Source: Osedax fenrisi (lineage: Eukaryota > Annelida > Polychaeta > Sabellida > Siboglinidae). From it: a DNA stretch of 64,000 nt. The translations under genes and the position numbers were made by a program. A model generated the notes under the pieces. That model searched no databases. It was not told the DNA's origin and worked only from the letters and a program-made list of their open reading frames with translations. Shown here one piece after another: positions 47,546 through 58,259 of the stretch (positions are counted from its first letter, which is position 1; every line of letters begins with the position of its first letter). The stretch spans positions 18,321,447 to 18,385,446 of the forward strand of contig OZ025245.1 of the NCBI GenBank assembly GCA_964019155.1. Direction: 5' to 3'.

Positions 47546-48831
47546 TAGGGATGTAAATGATGCTCAAATCTAAAGCATGATGCAGTCTCAGTCTCGGTTA
47601 CCCAAATCATCGATTCAATCTCAATGTAAATAACAATAGCATCGTTTAAGTCTCAGAATGGGTAACCTAAAGCATCGATGCAGTCTCAGTCCTTATAAAA
47701 TGCATTGCTATTAAATCATGCTTATTAAAGGCATCATTCAAGTGTTAGTCTCAGTTTTCATAAGCTTAATATAGTTTCAGTGTCAGTTACCAGAATCATT
47801 GTTATATATCAAACGAAATTTCATTATAATACAAACTATCAGATAAGTATCATAAATAAATACCAGGAGTGTTAATTGATAAAAATCTTAATATGTTCAT
47901 AAACACAAAAAGTCAAATCAGCCAACTATCAATTGCATAATATTATAATTATAAGAACAAATATAAATTGTAATAAATGTAAATTGCTAAATCAAATCTT
48001 TATTGGACTATTGTAAGTTACAATTTGTAACATAATTTGTATTAATTTACCTCCTTATCTGTTAATTCCATTAAATAACATAATTCGATCGTCAAATTAC
48101 TGATAATACATATTTTGAATATCATCACAAAACATCAACATACCTCGCGAAATTAATAAAGCCATATTCAAGTCATAGAGTACAGAAAACACATAATCTA
48201 CATCAAATTAAAAGCAACAAAACAAAAGAATCGGCACAAACAGCAGATAATTTAGTATAGCAGCACCTATCAAGTGAACAAGCTCGATATTGATTTAAGA
48301 ACTTGTTCATCAACATCATCATTCAAGACATTATTAAAAACTAATTAATTTATAATTGCTTTTTTATTTTCCATTGTATTAAATAAAACTATTTAATATT
48401 TATTATAGATTTACAATTATATTTTGTAATTTTTAAAATATTCCTGTACTAAACGAACATTTGAGTATATTATAAACAAAATAGCCACCTATCGATACAT
48501 ATAATAATATTATGTCACATGAAATAGGAAACATTAATAAAAATATGGATAAATATATAAAAATTATGTTTAAAATGTAACTTCCAAAAAGCATCATTTC
48601 GGCTCGATTATGTTTTGTAAGAGTCTCATCTCGGCTCGGGATCGTTTGACTATAGTCTCTGCTCGGCTTGAGCTCGTTTAGCTAAAGTCTCGGTTCGGCT
48701 CGTACTCGTTTGGCTAGAGTCTCGGCTCGGCATGGGCTCGTTTTTTTTTCCGAAAATGAAAGTCTCGGCTCGGCATCAAACACCAATAGTCTCGGCTCGG
48801 CATCAAAAGCTCGGCATCATTTACATCCCTA
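47546..48831. mobile_element. Larger hAT-like non-autonomous element (CGAGCCGAGAC family)
   Basis: Ends TAGGGATGTAAATGATGC and the inverted GCATCATTTACATCCCTA are perfect 18-bp TIRs. Left subterminal: CTCAAATCTAAAGC, GATGCAGTCTCAGTC repeats. Right subterminal: TCTCGGCTCGG repeats (48598-48813). Flanks GTACTGTA and GTATATAA agree at only 4 of 8 positions, so the target duplication is decayed or absent. It carries internal LINE-derived sequence rather than a transposase. Confidence 0.78.
47860..48365 (+). pseudogene. Strongly decayed L2-like LINE C-terminal fragment
   Basis: Readable pieces: GVLIDKNLNMFINTKSQISQ (47875-47935), YLAKLIKPYSSHRVQKTHN (about 48140-48200) and FKNLFINIIIQDIIKN (about 48295-48345). 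Their order resembles the L2/CR1 tail pattern (LGVIID..L....I......Y......Y....R). Many stops. It sits inside the hAT-like element, so it was captured or inserted there. Confidence 0.4.
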
Positions 48832-49139
48832 GTATATAAATCACTAAGTATACTGTATACAGTGTAAAATGTACAGTGTATATACATTGTATAATGTACA
48901 CTGTATACACACACATGTGAATTATATTATTGTAGACTATTATTTAATATGCGCATTTATTTTTTATTTCTATAGAAATATATAAATGTATGCATAATAC
49001 ATGCATAATACATGCATATATATATATATATATGTCTGTTATGTTAGTGTCTGTGAATATATTTGTTTTAATTAATTTATTATTGTTATTTATTCGTGTT
49101 CGTATCTATGTAATTATATATATATATTATATCATATAT
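48832..49139. other. AT-rich spacer
   Basis: ATACATGCATAATACATGCA near 48990-49017 and short TA tracts. No gene. Confidence 0.5.
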
Positions 49140-49141
49140 TA

Positions 49142-49436
49142 ACTGCCTGTGTGGCTCAGTGGCTAAGGCATTATAATGGATACACAAGCAGAAGAACGCG
49201 GGTTCGAGCCTCGTTCGGACCATTTAAATAGGTCTTAAACAAATATTTAGAAGTGACTATATAATTGTCTAAAATAAATGATCGGCTCTCGTTAAAACTA
49301 TGGATGCCTTAACATGATAGCAGCTTCGAAGGGACATCAGAGCCATATATGGTTATAAGTGAAACTTCATCTAAGTTTTTGGATGGTATGAAAGAACTCC
49401 ACCATATAAAATAATAATAATAACAATAATAATATA
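49142..49436 (+). mobile_element. SINE family A, full-length copy
   Basis: TGTGTGGCTCAGTGGCTAAG (A box), GCGGGTTCGAGCCTCG (B box), then the same body as 38967-39280 and an (AATAATAAC)n tail running into TA repeats. Contains one change, GATAGCAGCTTCGAAGG, in the otherwise conserved GAGAGCGGCTTCGAAGG. Confidence 0.92.
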
Positions 49437-49580
49437 TATATATATATGATATAATTTAGAATTCTAAGGTGTATATTCCACCCTTGTCCCTACATACGTA
49501 TTATGGTATACATTACCGCATATCCTATACACCTTATACATATGTGAATTATGCCATATTTCTCTAACCATTTATTTGTC

Positions 49581-49625
<45 letters not shown>

Positions 49626-50147
49626 ATATATTTGTAAATGTGTATGTTTATTTATTTGAGTGTATATTTGTGTACGCATGTATCCGTGTATCCGTGTATA
49701 CGTGTGTGTATATTAGCATAACTAATTATGGACATGACCTTATAAGGTGACACGTCACGTGAGTGGCCGTCACGTGATTTTATTAAGTAATTATCATATT
49801 GAATTACTTACACTCGAAATAGTATAATATATATATAGTACAATAGTTTACTATATTGTATTATAGTATACTATAGTATAACGTTACACTATAGCGAATG
49901 CAGTGTACACACTATAGTATACTATAGTACAACGGACGTGGACTTACCGATTTGTATTCTGTACACAGCTTACAGGACGATGTATACAAATAATACAGCA
50001 ATACTTATCGATTAATTATCGATTTAACACTCGAGAGTGTGTGTGCTTTGTGGTACGTACGGTTGGATACAGTTAGATACATGGTCGTGGAACACCGGTG
50101 TAGCTACGTTACATACATACCGGCTATCTGACTAACTGTCCTGGTAT
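49437..50147. other. Spacer with microsatellites and palindromes
   Basis: TA tract at 49587-49622; GTGTATCCGTGTATACGTG block; GACACGTCACGTGAGTGGCC and GTCACGTGATTTT near 49750-49780; TATAGTATACTATAGTA palindromes at 49850-49935. No gene seen. Confidence 0.5.
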
Positions 50148-50335
50148 ATAGGATAGGATAGGATGGTTTATTTATACACCGAATACGGTAAAGAAAGATT
50201 ACCCTCACTGGTGTTGTGAACGAACAAACAAAACGAAACAATAACATTAAATAAGGTAGCAATATAATATATAAAAATAGAGATGGAACCAGATCAACAT
50301 CAAGGAGAGGGCTACTTTAAGTTTAAATTTAAATT
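50148..50335 (-). mobile_element. LINE or SINE 3' end with (ATCCT)n tail, minus strand
   Basis: The plus strand begins GGATAGGATAGGATGG then TTTATTTATACACCGAATAC, CCTCACTGGTGTTGTG and an AT-rich body. On the minus strand this is an AT-rich 3' region ending in a CACCAGTGAGGGTAA..CGGTGTA fold and (ATCCT)n, the same plan as the ends at 5285 and 35452. Confidence 0.6.
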
Positions 50336-50499
50336 AATAGCTATAGTGTACTATCGTTAGACTCTCGTGGTTAGCAATAGTCGTACTACCCTATGCGATA
50401 CACGACGTGCCTCGATCTATATTTTATTTTATTATATATAAGAATCAGGAATCAGGAATATCTATAGCTATTAATTATATATAATTAGTTACAAAGAAA
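50336..50499. other. Short spacer
   Basis: AGGAATCAGGAATATC and TA-rich sequence. Nothing recognised. Confidence 0.4.
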
Positions 50500-50536
50500 C
50501 AATCAAAAACCGAGCAACGCCGGGTCGGGTTGGCTA

Positions 50537-50537
<1 letters not shown>
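50500..50537 (+). mobile_element. Helitron-like 3' terminus
   Basis: CAAC(G)CCG-GGT-CGGGTTG forms a short GC hairpin, followed by GCTAGT and then TA repeats. A hairpin ending just before CTAGT is the 3' signature of Helitrons. No RepHel gene is present, so at most a non-autonomous copy whose 5' end I cannot place. Confidence 0.5.

Positions 50538-50572
<35 letters not shown>
50538..50572. repeat. (TA)n microsatellite
   Basis: About 35 bp of TA between the Helitron-like end and LINE ORF1 sequence. Confidence 0.85.
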
Positions 50573-50579
<7 letters not shown>

Positions 50580-50584
50580 TTAAT

Positions 50585-50765
50585 ATGGCTAATACTAATA
50601 CAAATATGATGACAAATTTAAATTTGTTCAATTCTCTCAAAGATTATATCAAAGTACATGCTGATAACACTATTTAAACTATACGAAATCATAGCACTAA
50701 CATTATAATGAAGTCAAATGAACAATTTAAAATCAAAATAGAATAAGAAAAAATCAATAAGAGTA
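50585..50765 (+). pseudogene. LINE ORF1 N-terminal fragment
   Basis: ATG 50585 reads MANTNTNMMTNLNLFNSLKD + YIKVHADNTI, then a stop, then TIRNHSTNIIMKSNEQFKIK. It aligns with the ORF1 start at 23951 (MANGRMSNSELSDSIKNYIK, DMFDTNIKAIIEQHNTIIID). It shows that another copy of that family, or a divergent relative, was present, and supports ATG 23951 as the real ORF1 start. Downstream sequence is lost or unrecognisable. Confidence 0.65.
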
Positions 50766-51055
50766 AAACTGGTGAATACATGTATTGTTTCGATATATTT
50801 AGAAATGAAATGAAATCAATTATCATATATAATTCTAGATAATTGATAATTTATGATAGAAAAACATATTGATAGGCAATTTATTAATATAATTTTCAAG
50901 TCCCTTATACACTGTACGAAGACGACTGTATAAAGTATATTGTATAAAGCTTATCGTACTACTTAAAGTATGACGTATACCGTATACACTGTATACATAC
51001 TTTACGTAGACTGTACGATGTACAATGATCACCCTTGTACGTCGCACACTATGTA
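50766..51055. other. Spacer with GTACA-type palindromes
   Basis: TGTACGATGTACAATG, GTATACCGTATACACTGTAT. No gene seen. Confidence 0.5.
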
Positions 51056-51106
51056 TAGTACGAGCAACGTACAATGTACGTCGTACATTGTACGTTGCTC
51101 GTACTA
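51056..51106. repeat. Hairpin, 24-bp perfect arms with 3-nt loop
   Basis: TAGTACGAGCAACGTACAAT + GTAC, then GTC, then the exact complement to 51106. Confidence 0.95.
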
Positions 51107-51156
51107 TTGTCGTACATTCTATAGCGAGTGTTTAATGCTGTATATACGATTATACA

Positions 51157-51281
<125 letters not shown>

Positions 51282-51404
51282 CACATATAAGTATGAGTCA
51301 CCACAACTATAGTAGTGCTGTAATCAATGTGTATAAGTAAGTGGGTTACAGTGCAACGCCTGTCACACACACACACACACGGACCGACTACTGCCGATGG
51401 CTAC

Positions 51405-51575
51405 ACATACCACGTGACCACATCATCCTCCTCACGTGACCGGACCCTCCTCCTCACGTGACCACATCCTCCTCCTCACGTGGCCGGACCCTCCTCCTCA
51501 CGTGACCACATCCTCCTCCTCACGTGACCACCTCCTCCTCACGTGACCAGAACCTCGTCTTCCACGTGAAGCTAT
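51405..51575. repeat. E-box minisatellite, CACGTGACCACATCCTCCTC
   Basis: Units of about 22-44 bp, TCACGTGACC(A/G)(C/G)A(T/C)CCTCCTCC, repeat seven to eight times, each with a CACGTG palindrome. Simple-repeat expansion has multiplied a bHLH-type site. Confidence 0.85.
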
Positions 51576-51939
51576 TACGCAATAATGCACTACCGGAAAC
51601 AATTGATTTATTGCGTAGTGGCCGCTCACGCTGTAATGTGCGCCGCACGTGTGCGTGAGTGTATGTGTGAGTGTGCGCCGCACGTGTGCGTGAGTGTATG
51701 TGTGAGTGTGCGTGTACACGTATGTGTGAGTGTGTGTGTGAGTATATTTGTATCGGTATTTGTGTGTATATCTGCATGCACTGTGAATATACGTGCTTAC
51801 GTATATACAACGATTTTTTAAATGAATGTTTCGCAAAATCTATGGAGTGTATCTGTGCGTGTGGGTGTGCGCATGTCGAGTACACATTACTCTCGTCATG
51901 TATGTACATGTATACAGATACATACATGTATGCATATGG

Positions 51940-51943
<4 letters not shown>
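51576..51943. other. GT-rich low-complexity block
   Basis: GTGCGCCGCACGTGTGCGTG appears twice near 51635-51690, followed by GTGTGAGTGTATG repeats. Both-strand open frames are low-complexity by-products. Confidence 0.6.
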
Positions 51944-51983
<40 letters not shown>

Positions 51984-52084
51984 AACAACCGCACAATGTG
52001 GAGTGTGGATTTAATTGTGAATAATATAATATGTTACGCCATCTGATGTATATAATCTGGTATACCTAGCCACAAACACGTACA

Positions 52085-52140
<56 letters not shown>

Positions 52141-52141
52141 C
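51944..52141. repeat. TA, CA and TA microsatellites
   Basis: TA at 51944-51980, CA at 52078-52116, TA at 52117-52141, with about 95 bp of ordinary sequence between the first two. Confidence 0.85.
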
Positions 52142-52924
52142 TATAGTTCATAAGCCAAATATCCATTTTTTATCTCCCACTGGACTTCTCTTAGATTAAA
52201 CATGACGTCACATCTATAAATAACTTTAGTTAATATAACAATATACTCCTGTTTATTGATTGGTTTCATTATAGACTAATCATTTGAAACATGCATATAG
52301 AAACAATAGATTAATTTAGATATAACTGTAGTTATAGTGTATATTATATAATATATATATTATAGTATTCATGTATGATAATAACAAATAAATTAATAAT
52401 TATATTAATAATTAATATTATACATTAATAACGATAACAATAAAGCCGGAGAACGCCTAGTATCAGCATGCTAAGCACACACAATACCTAGGCTATTGTG
52501 GGACACTGCATCTCAAGTGGATGGATGTATAATACCAGTGAACATCAAGTATATGTGTTTGCTGTTTTATAAATATTATCAATGCTAAGTCATTATATTG
52601 TATTCAGTAATATGTCAATCATATAATATCTTTAACGTGATAACAATAATATATTCCGTAAAGATTCCCGATATAATTATTATGCTTATTTTAAACCATA
52701 ATGTAAAACAATTAGAATACATATTTGTGCAAGTCAGAGTCATGTGTATTACCAGTTGTGTATATGGTATAGAGGAATTGGTTCATATGGTGAATAGAGA
52801 ATTTAGCAGTGATAATAAGATTATAGATTTCAATATTCGTTAGGTAGTGAATACTATGTATTATGACAGTGTATAAACTGCCAGTGTATACACTGTCAAA
52901 TGGAGTGTATGTATAAGTGAATCA
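52142..52924. other. Spacer with a possible Helitron-like end and a hairpin
   Basis: AAAGCCGGAGAACGCCTAGT near 52444 resembles the hairpin-CTAGT end at 50537 but is weaker. GACAGTGTATA / TATACACTGTC form a hairpin at about 52865-52899. No gene. Confidence 0.4.
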
Positions 52925-53350
52925 GTAATAAAGGTTGTACATGTGAGTGTATTGTACTGGTTGGAATCAAATTAATATTTAAAACAATGAAACACACGTG
53001 AATAAAATAAAATGTTAACCTCGATGTTAAATAATCAAACAATAGAGATATCAATTGTTAACCATAATCAGAGGTACCAGGTTCCCTCTCATATCGCTAA
53101 TTGTTATGTAATATAATAATATTGTACGCACGTGTATACGTATCTTATGTTATTAACAATAGTATTAGGTTACGTAATGCTACTACTGTATTGCATAACA
53201 ATAGTATTAGGTTACATAACAATGAGCGATGTGAACGTGAACCTGCCTCTTCTAATCATTGGTAGCAGTTGATGGGGTAATTGTTGTATTACGTAATATC
53301 GTTAACTTAAACATGTTGTCACGTGACGTGTCATTTAAATGCCAGTAATA
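52925..53350 (+). repeat. Left arm of a long inverted repeat
   Basis: Homologous in reverse complement to 58773-59162. Shared landmarks: GTATTGTACTGGTTGGAATC, AAACACACGTGAATAAAAT, AAATAATCAAACAAT, CAATAGTATTAGGTTACGT, AACAATGAGCGATGTGAACG, GTATTACGTAATATCGTTAA and CACGTGACG(T/C)GT.CATTTAAAT. No open frame. It contains an internal partial duplication (ACAATAGTATTAGGTTAC at about 53157 and 53201). Confidence 0.9.
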
Positions 53351-53404
53351 GCGGCTACATACTTCAGGGTAATATATTACCCACGTGAGTATACTTATTG
53401 TCAT

Positions 53405-53725
53405 ACGATCATTTATGTAAACACGATTATATAAGAGAACTTCTAAATATTATTTTAAGACCTACCCAGCAAACAGTAAGAGCAGCATAATAGCAGCATA
53501 ATAGACATTTAAAATTAATAGCAGCATAATATCAGCATAATAGCAGCATAACAGCAGCATAACAGCAGCATAATATCATTACAAATTAATAGCAGCATAA
53601 TAGCACAATGTAAACATTTGAGGCTCTAGCATTTGCTATTAGGCTGCTATTATGCTGCTCTTACTGTTTGCTAGGTATTTTAATGGTTCGGACGAGGCTT
53701 GATCCAGCGTCTTACTTCTATATAT
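53405..53725 (-). mobile_element. SINE family A on minus strand, split by the snapback MITE
   Basis: Left part: GATTATATAAGAGAACTTCT, AATATTATTTTAAGACCTA. Right part from 53676: TATTTTAATGGTTCGGACGA then GGCTTGATCCAGCG (decayed B box). These join to the reverse complement of the SINE-A head and upstream body when 53467-53675 plus one TA is removed. Confidence 0.85.
53467..53675. mobile_element. Snapback-family MITE, 209-bp copy, TA target duplication
   Basis: CCCAGCAAACAGTAAGAGCA and the inverted TGCTCTTACTGTTTGCTAGG are TIRs of about 40 bp; TA flanks both sides (53465-53466, 53676-53677). Internal AGCAGCATAATAG and ACATTTGAGGCTCTAG match the right half of the 445-bp copy at 3312. Its insertion in a SINE gives an exact empty-site comparison. 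Confidence 0.9.
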
Positions 53726-54082
53726 ATATGAAATAAATGTATGATATTTATAATTGTTGTAATACTTTACTGCAGTTATTAAAGTAATTAGTAATTACAA
53801 ATTACCTCTGGAATATCGGATTTCTTGTCTTAGTTGTGAATGATGTATAATGTACGAATATACAATAATATGGATATGGATATAAATAGTAATAATATAA
53901 ATTAATTAGTAATTTTTAAATAATATATATATATATATATACTCATTTACCTATATAGATACCTCGTATACCGTATTATCTATGATATCAACCGTGTCGG
54001 GTATTCATAGCTATTATGTATAGAGTGTAACTATTGGGTATTGATTTAATATAATATATACACTTATTATCGTTATTATATG

Positions 54083-54116
<34 letters not shown>

Positions 54117-54412
54117 ATACTGACTCATGTAACGTTATTATCTGTACACTATTACATTAAACTTAATATATATTCACGAGTATAACGTTATATAATAACA
54201 TTGGATAATTGTAATAGATGTATAGGCTTTTTTATGTATAAACATTTTATTTATTGTAATAACACAGATAATATTCATATCTATTACTATAGTAATAGAG
54301 TCTATAGACTATAGCCTATAGTCTATATAGTCTATAGACACTGACAATTTTCATATGTCAAGTATAAGTTAATAACAATTAAATATATATATACATATAT
54401 ATATTTGATGAT
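53726..54412. other. AT-rich spacer
   Basis: TA tracts near 53925, 54085 and 54390. TAGTCTATAGAC palindromes at 54295-54340. No gene. Confidence 0.5.
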
Positions 54413-54975
54413 GATGATAATAAGGTTTATTTTCACTTATCATAGGTGTGATTACCCCTCGTAGGGGCATATAACATTATAGTACTAAATAGATAAATAA
54501 AATAAATGAGATAAATAAATAAATAAATAAACAAAATGATAAAACAATATAATTTATAAAAATATTAATGTTGAATAATTAAAATAAGTGAATATATTAC
54601 ATCGATGATATGTAAGCTTTGAGGTGTGTAATAAAGGACGGGTGTGAATGGATTGATCTAATAGAGGCAGGGAGGGAATTCCATAAGGATAGAACAGTAT
54701 AACTGAAGGCGCGTTTATGGTATTTCAGGTATGAGACATTAGGGTAAATGTCGGCATTTGAACGTAAAGAAGTTAGTGGGCCTCTTAGTATTAGTAGGGA
54801 AGTGAAATAAGGAGGAGAAGTATAATATATTGCTTTATGAGCGAGTGATACAAAGTTTAGGAGACATCGATGACAACAGAAGGAACATAATGATATTTAG
54901 ATGGGATATTTAGGAGTGCAGATTTTGAAGAGTTAAGTATAAGATTGTTAGAGAGAAGCCATGATCTGATAATTG
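54413..54975 (-). pseudogene. LINE ORF2 C-terminal fragment and 3' end, minus strand
   Basis: On the minus strand: SWLLSNNLILNSSKSALLNI (about 54965-54905), then after a deletion the tail motif HKRAFSYTVLSLWNSLPASI + RSIHSHPSFITHLKAYISS (54720-54605). The RAFSY...LWNSLP..IR pattern is the standard C-terminus of L2/CR1-like LINE proteins. The 3' end contains a GCCCCTACGAGGGGT hairpin near 54465 and a (ATC)n tail at 54413. RT is missing. Confidence 0.78.
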
Positions 54976-55207
54976 ATTAACATTTACATAATTGGGATAT
55001 ATATATATATATTATTACTACTATTTATTTATTTATGTTTTGTATTAAGTAATATAAAGTTGAAAGTACATTTTACATATTTGTTAACGATAACATACGT
55101 TATAGTACTAAACAAAGAATAATACGGAATCACTGAATAATGTCAACTTTTATAGTAAAAATAAACGAACATAATCGAAAATAGAAATATAATATATTGA
55201 TTATTAT
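54976..55207. other. AT-rich spacer
   Basis: No feature recognised. Confidence 0.5.
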
Positions 55208-56170
55208 CATCACGATTAACCTATACATAACCCTCACCCTCATATATCTAAACCCCACCCTCCTATACCTAACCCCTACCCTCCTATACCTAACCCCTCC
55301 CCTTCTATACCTAACCCCTAACCTCCTATACGTAACCCCTACCCTCCTATACCTAACCCCTACCCTCCTATACCTAACCCCTCCCCTTCTATACCTAACC
55401 CCTAACCTCCTATACCTAACCCCTACCCTCCTATACCTAACCCTTCCCCTTCTATACATAACCCTCACCCTCCTATATCTAAACCCCACCCTCCTATACC
55501 TAACCCCTACCCTCCTATACCTAACCCCTCCCCTTCTATACCTAACCCCTAACCTCCTATACGTAACCCCTACCCTCCTATACCTAACCCCTACCCTCCT
55601 ATACCTAACCCCTCCCCTTCTATACCTAACCCCTAACCTCCTATACCTAACCCCTACCCTCATATACCTAACCCTTCCCCTTCTATACATAACCCTCACC
55701 CTCCTATATCTAAACCCCACCCTCCTATACCTAACCCCTACCCTCCTATACCTAACCCCTCCCCTTCTATACCTAACCCCTAACCTCCTATACCTAACCC
55801 CTACCCTCCTATACCTAACCCCTACCCTCCTAGACCTAACCCCTCCCCTTCTATACCTAACCCCTAACCTCCTATACCTAACCCCTACCCTCCTATACAT
55901 AACCCCTCCCCTTCTATACATAACCCTCACCCTCCTATATCTAAACCCCACCCTCCTATACCTAAACCTTAACCTCCTATACCTAACCCCTACCCTCCTA
56001 TACCTAACCCCTCCCCTTCTATACCTAACCCCTAACCTCCTATACCTAACACCTACCCTCTTATACCTAACCCCATACTCTCCAATACCTAACCCCACCA
56101 TCCTATACCTCACCCTCCTATACCCTAACCTCCTATACCTAACCCCTAACACCCACCCTCAGGTTAGGAG
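55208..56170 (+). repeat. 21-bp telomere-like minisatellite in a 231-bp higher-order repeat
   Basis: Basic unit CTCCTATACCTAACCCCTACC (variants with CTCCCCTT or CTAACCT). The marker variant CATAACCCTCACCC occurs at 55226, 55457, 55688 and 55919, exactly 231 bp (11 units) apart. Each unit holds CCTAACCCC, close to the metazoan telomere CCCTAA. Because 21 is divisible by three, both strands keep an open frame for over 330 codons; these are not genes. The right edge decays into irregular units at 56060-56170. Confidence 0.95.
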
Positions 56171-56836
56171 TTCTATACATAGCGGCCTATGTCGCTAATG
56201 GATCGGTCATACGTAAGTCTAATGGTTGGTATGATCGCGAGGTACAGCGATATCTGCAGACGGTACACTGTAATGCACTACAGTGCAGGTGATGTAGTGA
56301 TGTACCGTGTATCGTGTGTATGATACCGACTTATGACTTAACGTCATCTTAATAATACGTACTATTTACGTAAGTAAATTAACTTAAGTTATATATATAT
56401 AACAAAGGGCAAATAGTATATATTCGCCATTATTTGAAAAATAATGTATTTATCCTAATGTTATGACAGAAGTTATTCATATTATCCATTATTTTAATAC
56501 TTTAATAATAATAGAATAATAATAATGCATTTAATCGCCATTTCATAAATATTTATTGTTAATCTGCCATTTATTAAATAATAAATTCTTCAATATTTTA
56601 ATACTTTAATAATACATTTAATCGCCATTTTACAAAATATTCATTGGGAAACTGACATTTATTAAATAATATATTCCTGTAATTAGGGATATGACACTTT
56701 TAATTCATGATATTACAATTATATTAATAAGAACTTAATAATTAAACTTAATCCATATAATCATATATTTAGGGCAGCTACCCACAATATTAGGGCACTT
56801 CCCAATTTGGGTATCTGGGTAGCTCTAGAATGAACA

Positions 56837-56838
<2 letters not shown>
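56171..56838. other. Spacer with a two-copy AT repeat
   Basis: TATTTTAATACTTTAATAAT, CATTTAATCGCCATTT and CATTTATTAAATAAT(A) recur at about 56490-56590 and 56593-56675. AGCTACCCA...TGGGTAGCT near 56775-56822 could pair. No gene. Confidence 0.55.

Positions 56839-56884
<46 letters not shown>
56839..56884. repeat. (TA)n microsatellite
   Basis: About 46 bp of TA. Confidence 0.9.
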
Positions 56885-56889
<5 letters not shown>

Positions 56890-57021
56890 TATTGTTACCA
56901 TTATAGTATCATATATTTGGTTTTGTAAGCTTAACATTCACCAATACAATGATTAATAATATTTTATTGCGGTTATATAGAACATCACCCAGTTAATTAA
57001 TTAATTAATATATATTTATTA

Positions 57022-57059
<38 letters not shown>

Positions 57060-57502
57060 AAATACATATATAATCATGTACAATCACATGTGCACATATC
57101 TATATATTCATTAAATATACATATATATATACGACCACCTGTAGCTATACAAACACATACACACCCATACCTACAAACACACACACTCACACTGTGCGCC
57201 GCACAGTGTACATAACATAGGCAGCTCCTACGTAAACATCTCGACGGGGTTGCGCCGCACAGTGTCGCGTACACATAATCGCGTACACATAACTACACTA
57301 GTATTGCGTAACTACACGTAATCTTACGTAACGCAGATGACAAAAGAGACGCCGAAGTCGTGGTTTACGGAAATCAACAAAATGGCGGACCGGAAATTCC
57401 TACTAAATTCCTAACATCCGGTTTATTAATAACACACTAGTTTTTATACGCAAACATACACATGTCATACACACTGACGAATACTCATATACATATTTAT
57501 AT

Positions 57503-57540
<38 letters not shown>

Positions 57541-57595
57541 TATCTAAAAATAACCAATTATTTAATATTATTTTTCTCTATCTATATATTAATAT

Positions 57596-57654
<59 letters not shown>

Positions 57655-57761
57655 CATTGTACATTATACATAATTGTACGTTACATATTTATACAGTAAT
57701 CAAAAAGCGTCACGAAGTCCGATACTCCAGAGGTTAGCCCTAGCCCCGATGACACGTGTTA
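56885..57761. other. Spacer with TA tracts and CpG-containing patches
   Basis: TA tracts at 57025-57053, 57498-57540 and 57600-57652. CACTGTGCGCCGCACAGTG palindrome at about 57190-57208, partly repeated near 57252. TACGTAA sites near 57310-57335. No gene. Confidence 0.5.
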
Positions 57762-58111
57762 TAGGGTGTTCACATCAATTCCGTTTTAAAAAAACGTACG
57801 TGTAACTGCAACTCCAAATGATTCATTCACGGCAAATTTGAAGTTATGAGTCACATTCCTATTTATTTGAAGTTGAACTACACGTTTTCTGAACGTTTTC
57901 TGAAATAGGATTAATCCTATTTTCTGTACGTAACAACACACATAATTAGAGAGAACAGCTAGAATGAACACACAAAATTAGAGAGAACAGCTAGAATTCC
58001 ACTTGATTCCAATTGATATATATATAAAGTATATTATTACATATAACTTATCGAATAACTATTTATTAAATATATATATATATATATATATATATTAAAT
58101 ATACTATTTAT

Positions 58112-58156
<45 letters not shown>

Positions 58157-58223
58157 ATATATATATATAAAGTATATTAACAAATGTTTATTATTACATA
58201 TAACTTATCGAATAACTATTTAT

Positions 58224-58259
<36 letters not shown>

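Noticed and set aside
55130..56198. Open frames of over 330 codons on both strands
   Set aside because: They lie exactly on the 21-bp tandem array. The period is a multiple of three, so any frame without a stop in one unit stays open. The protein is only a seven-residue repeat.
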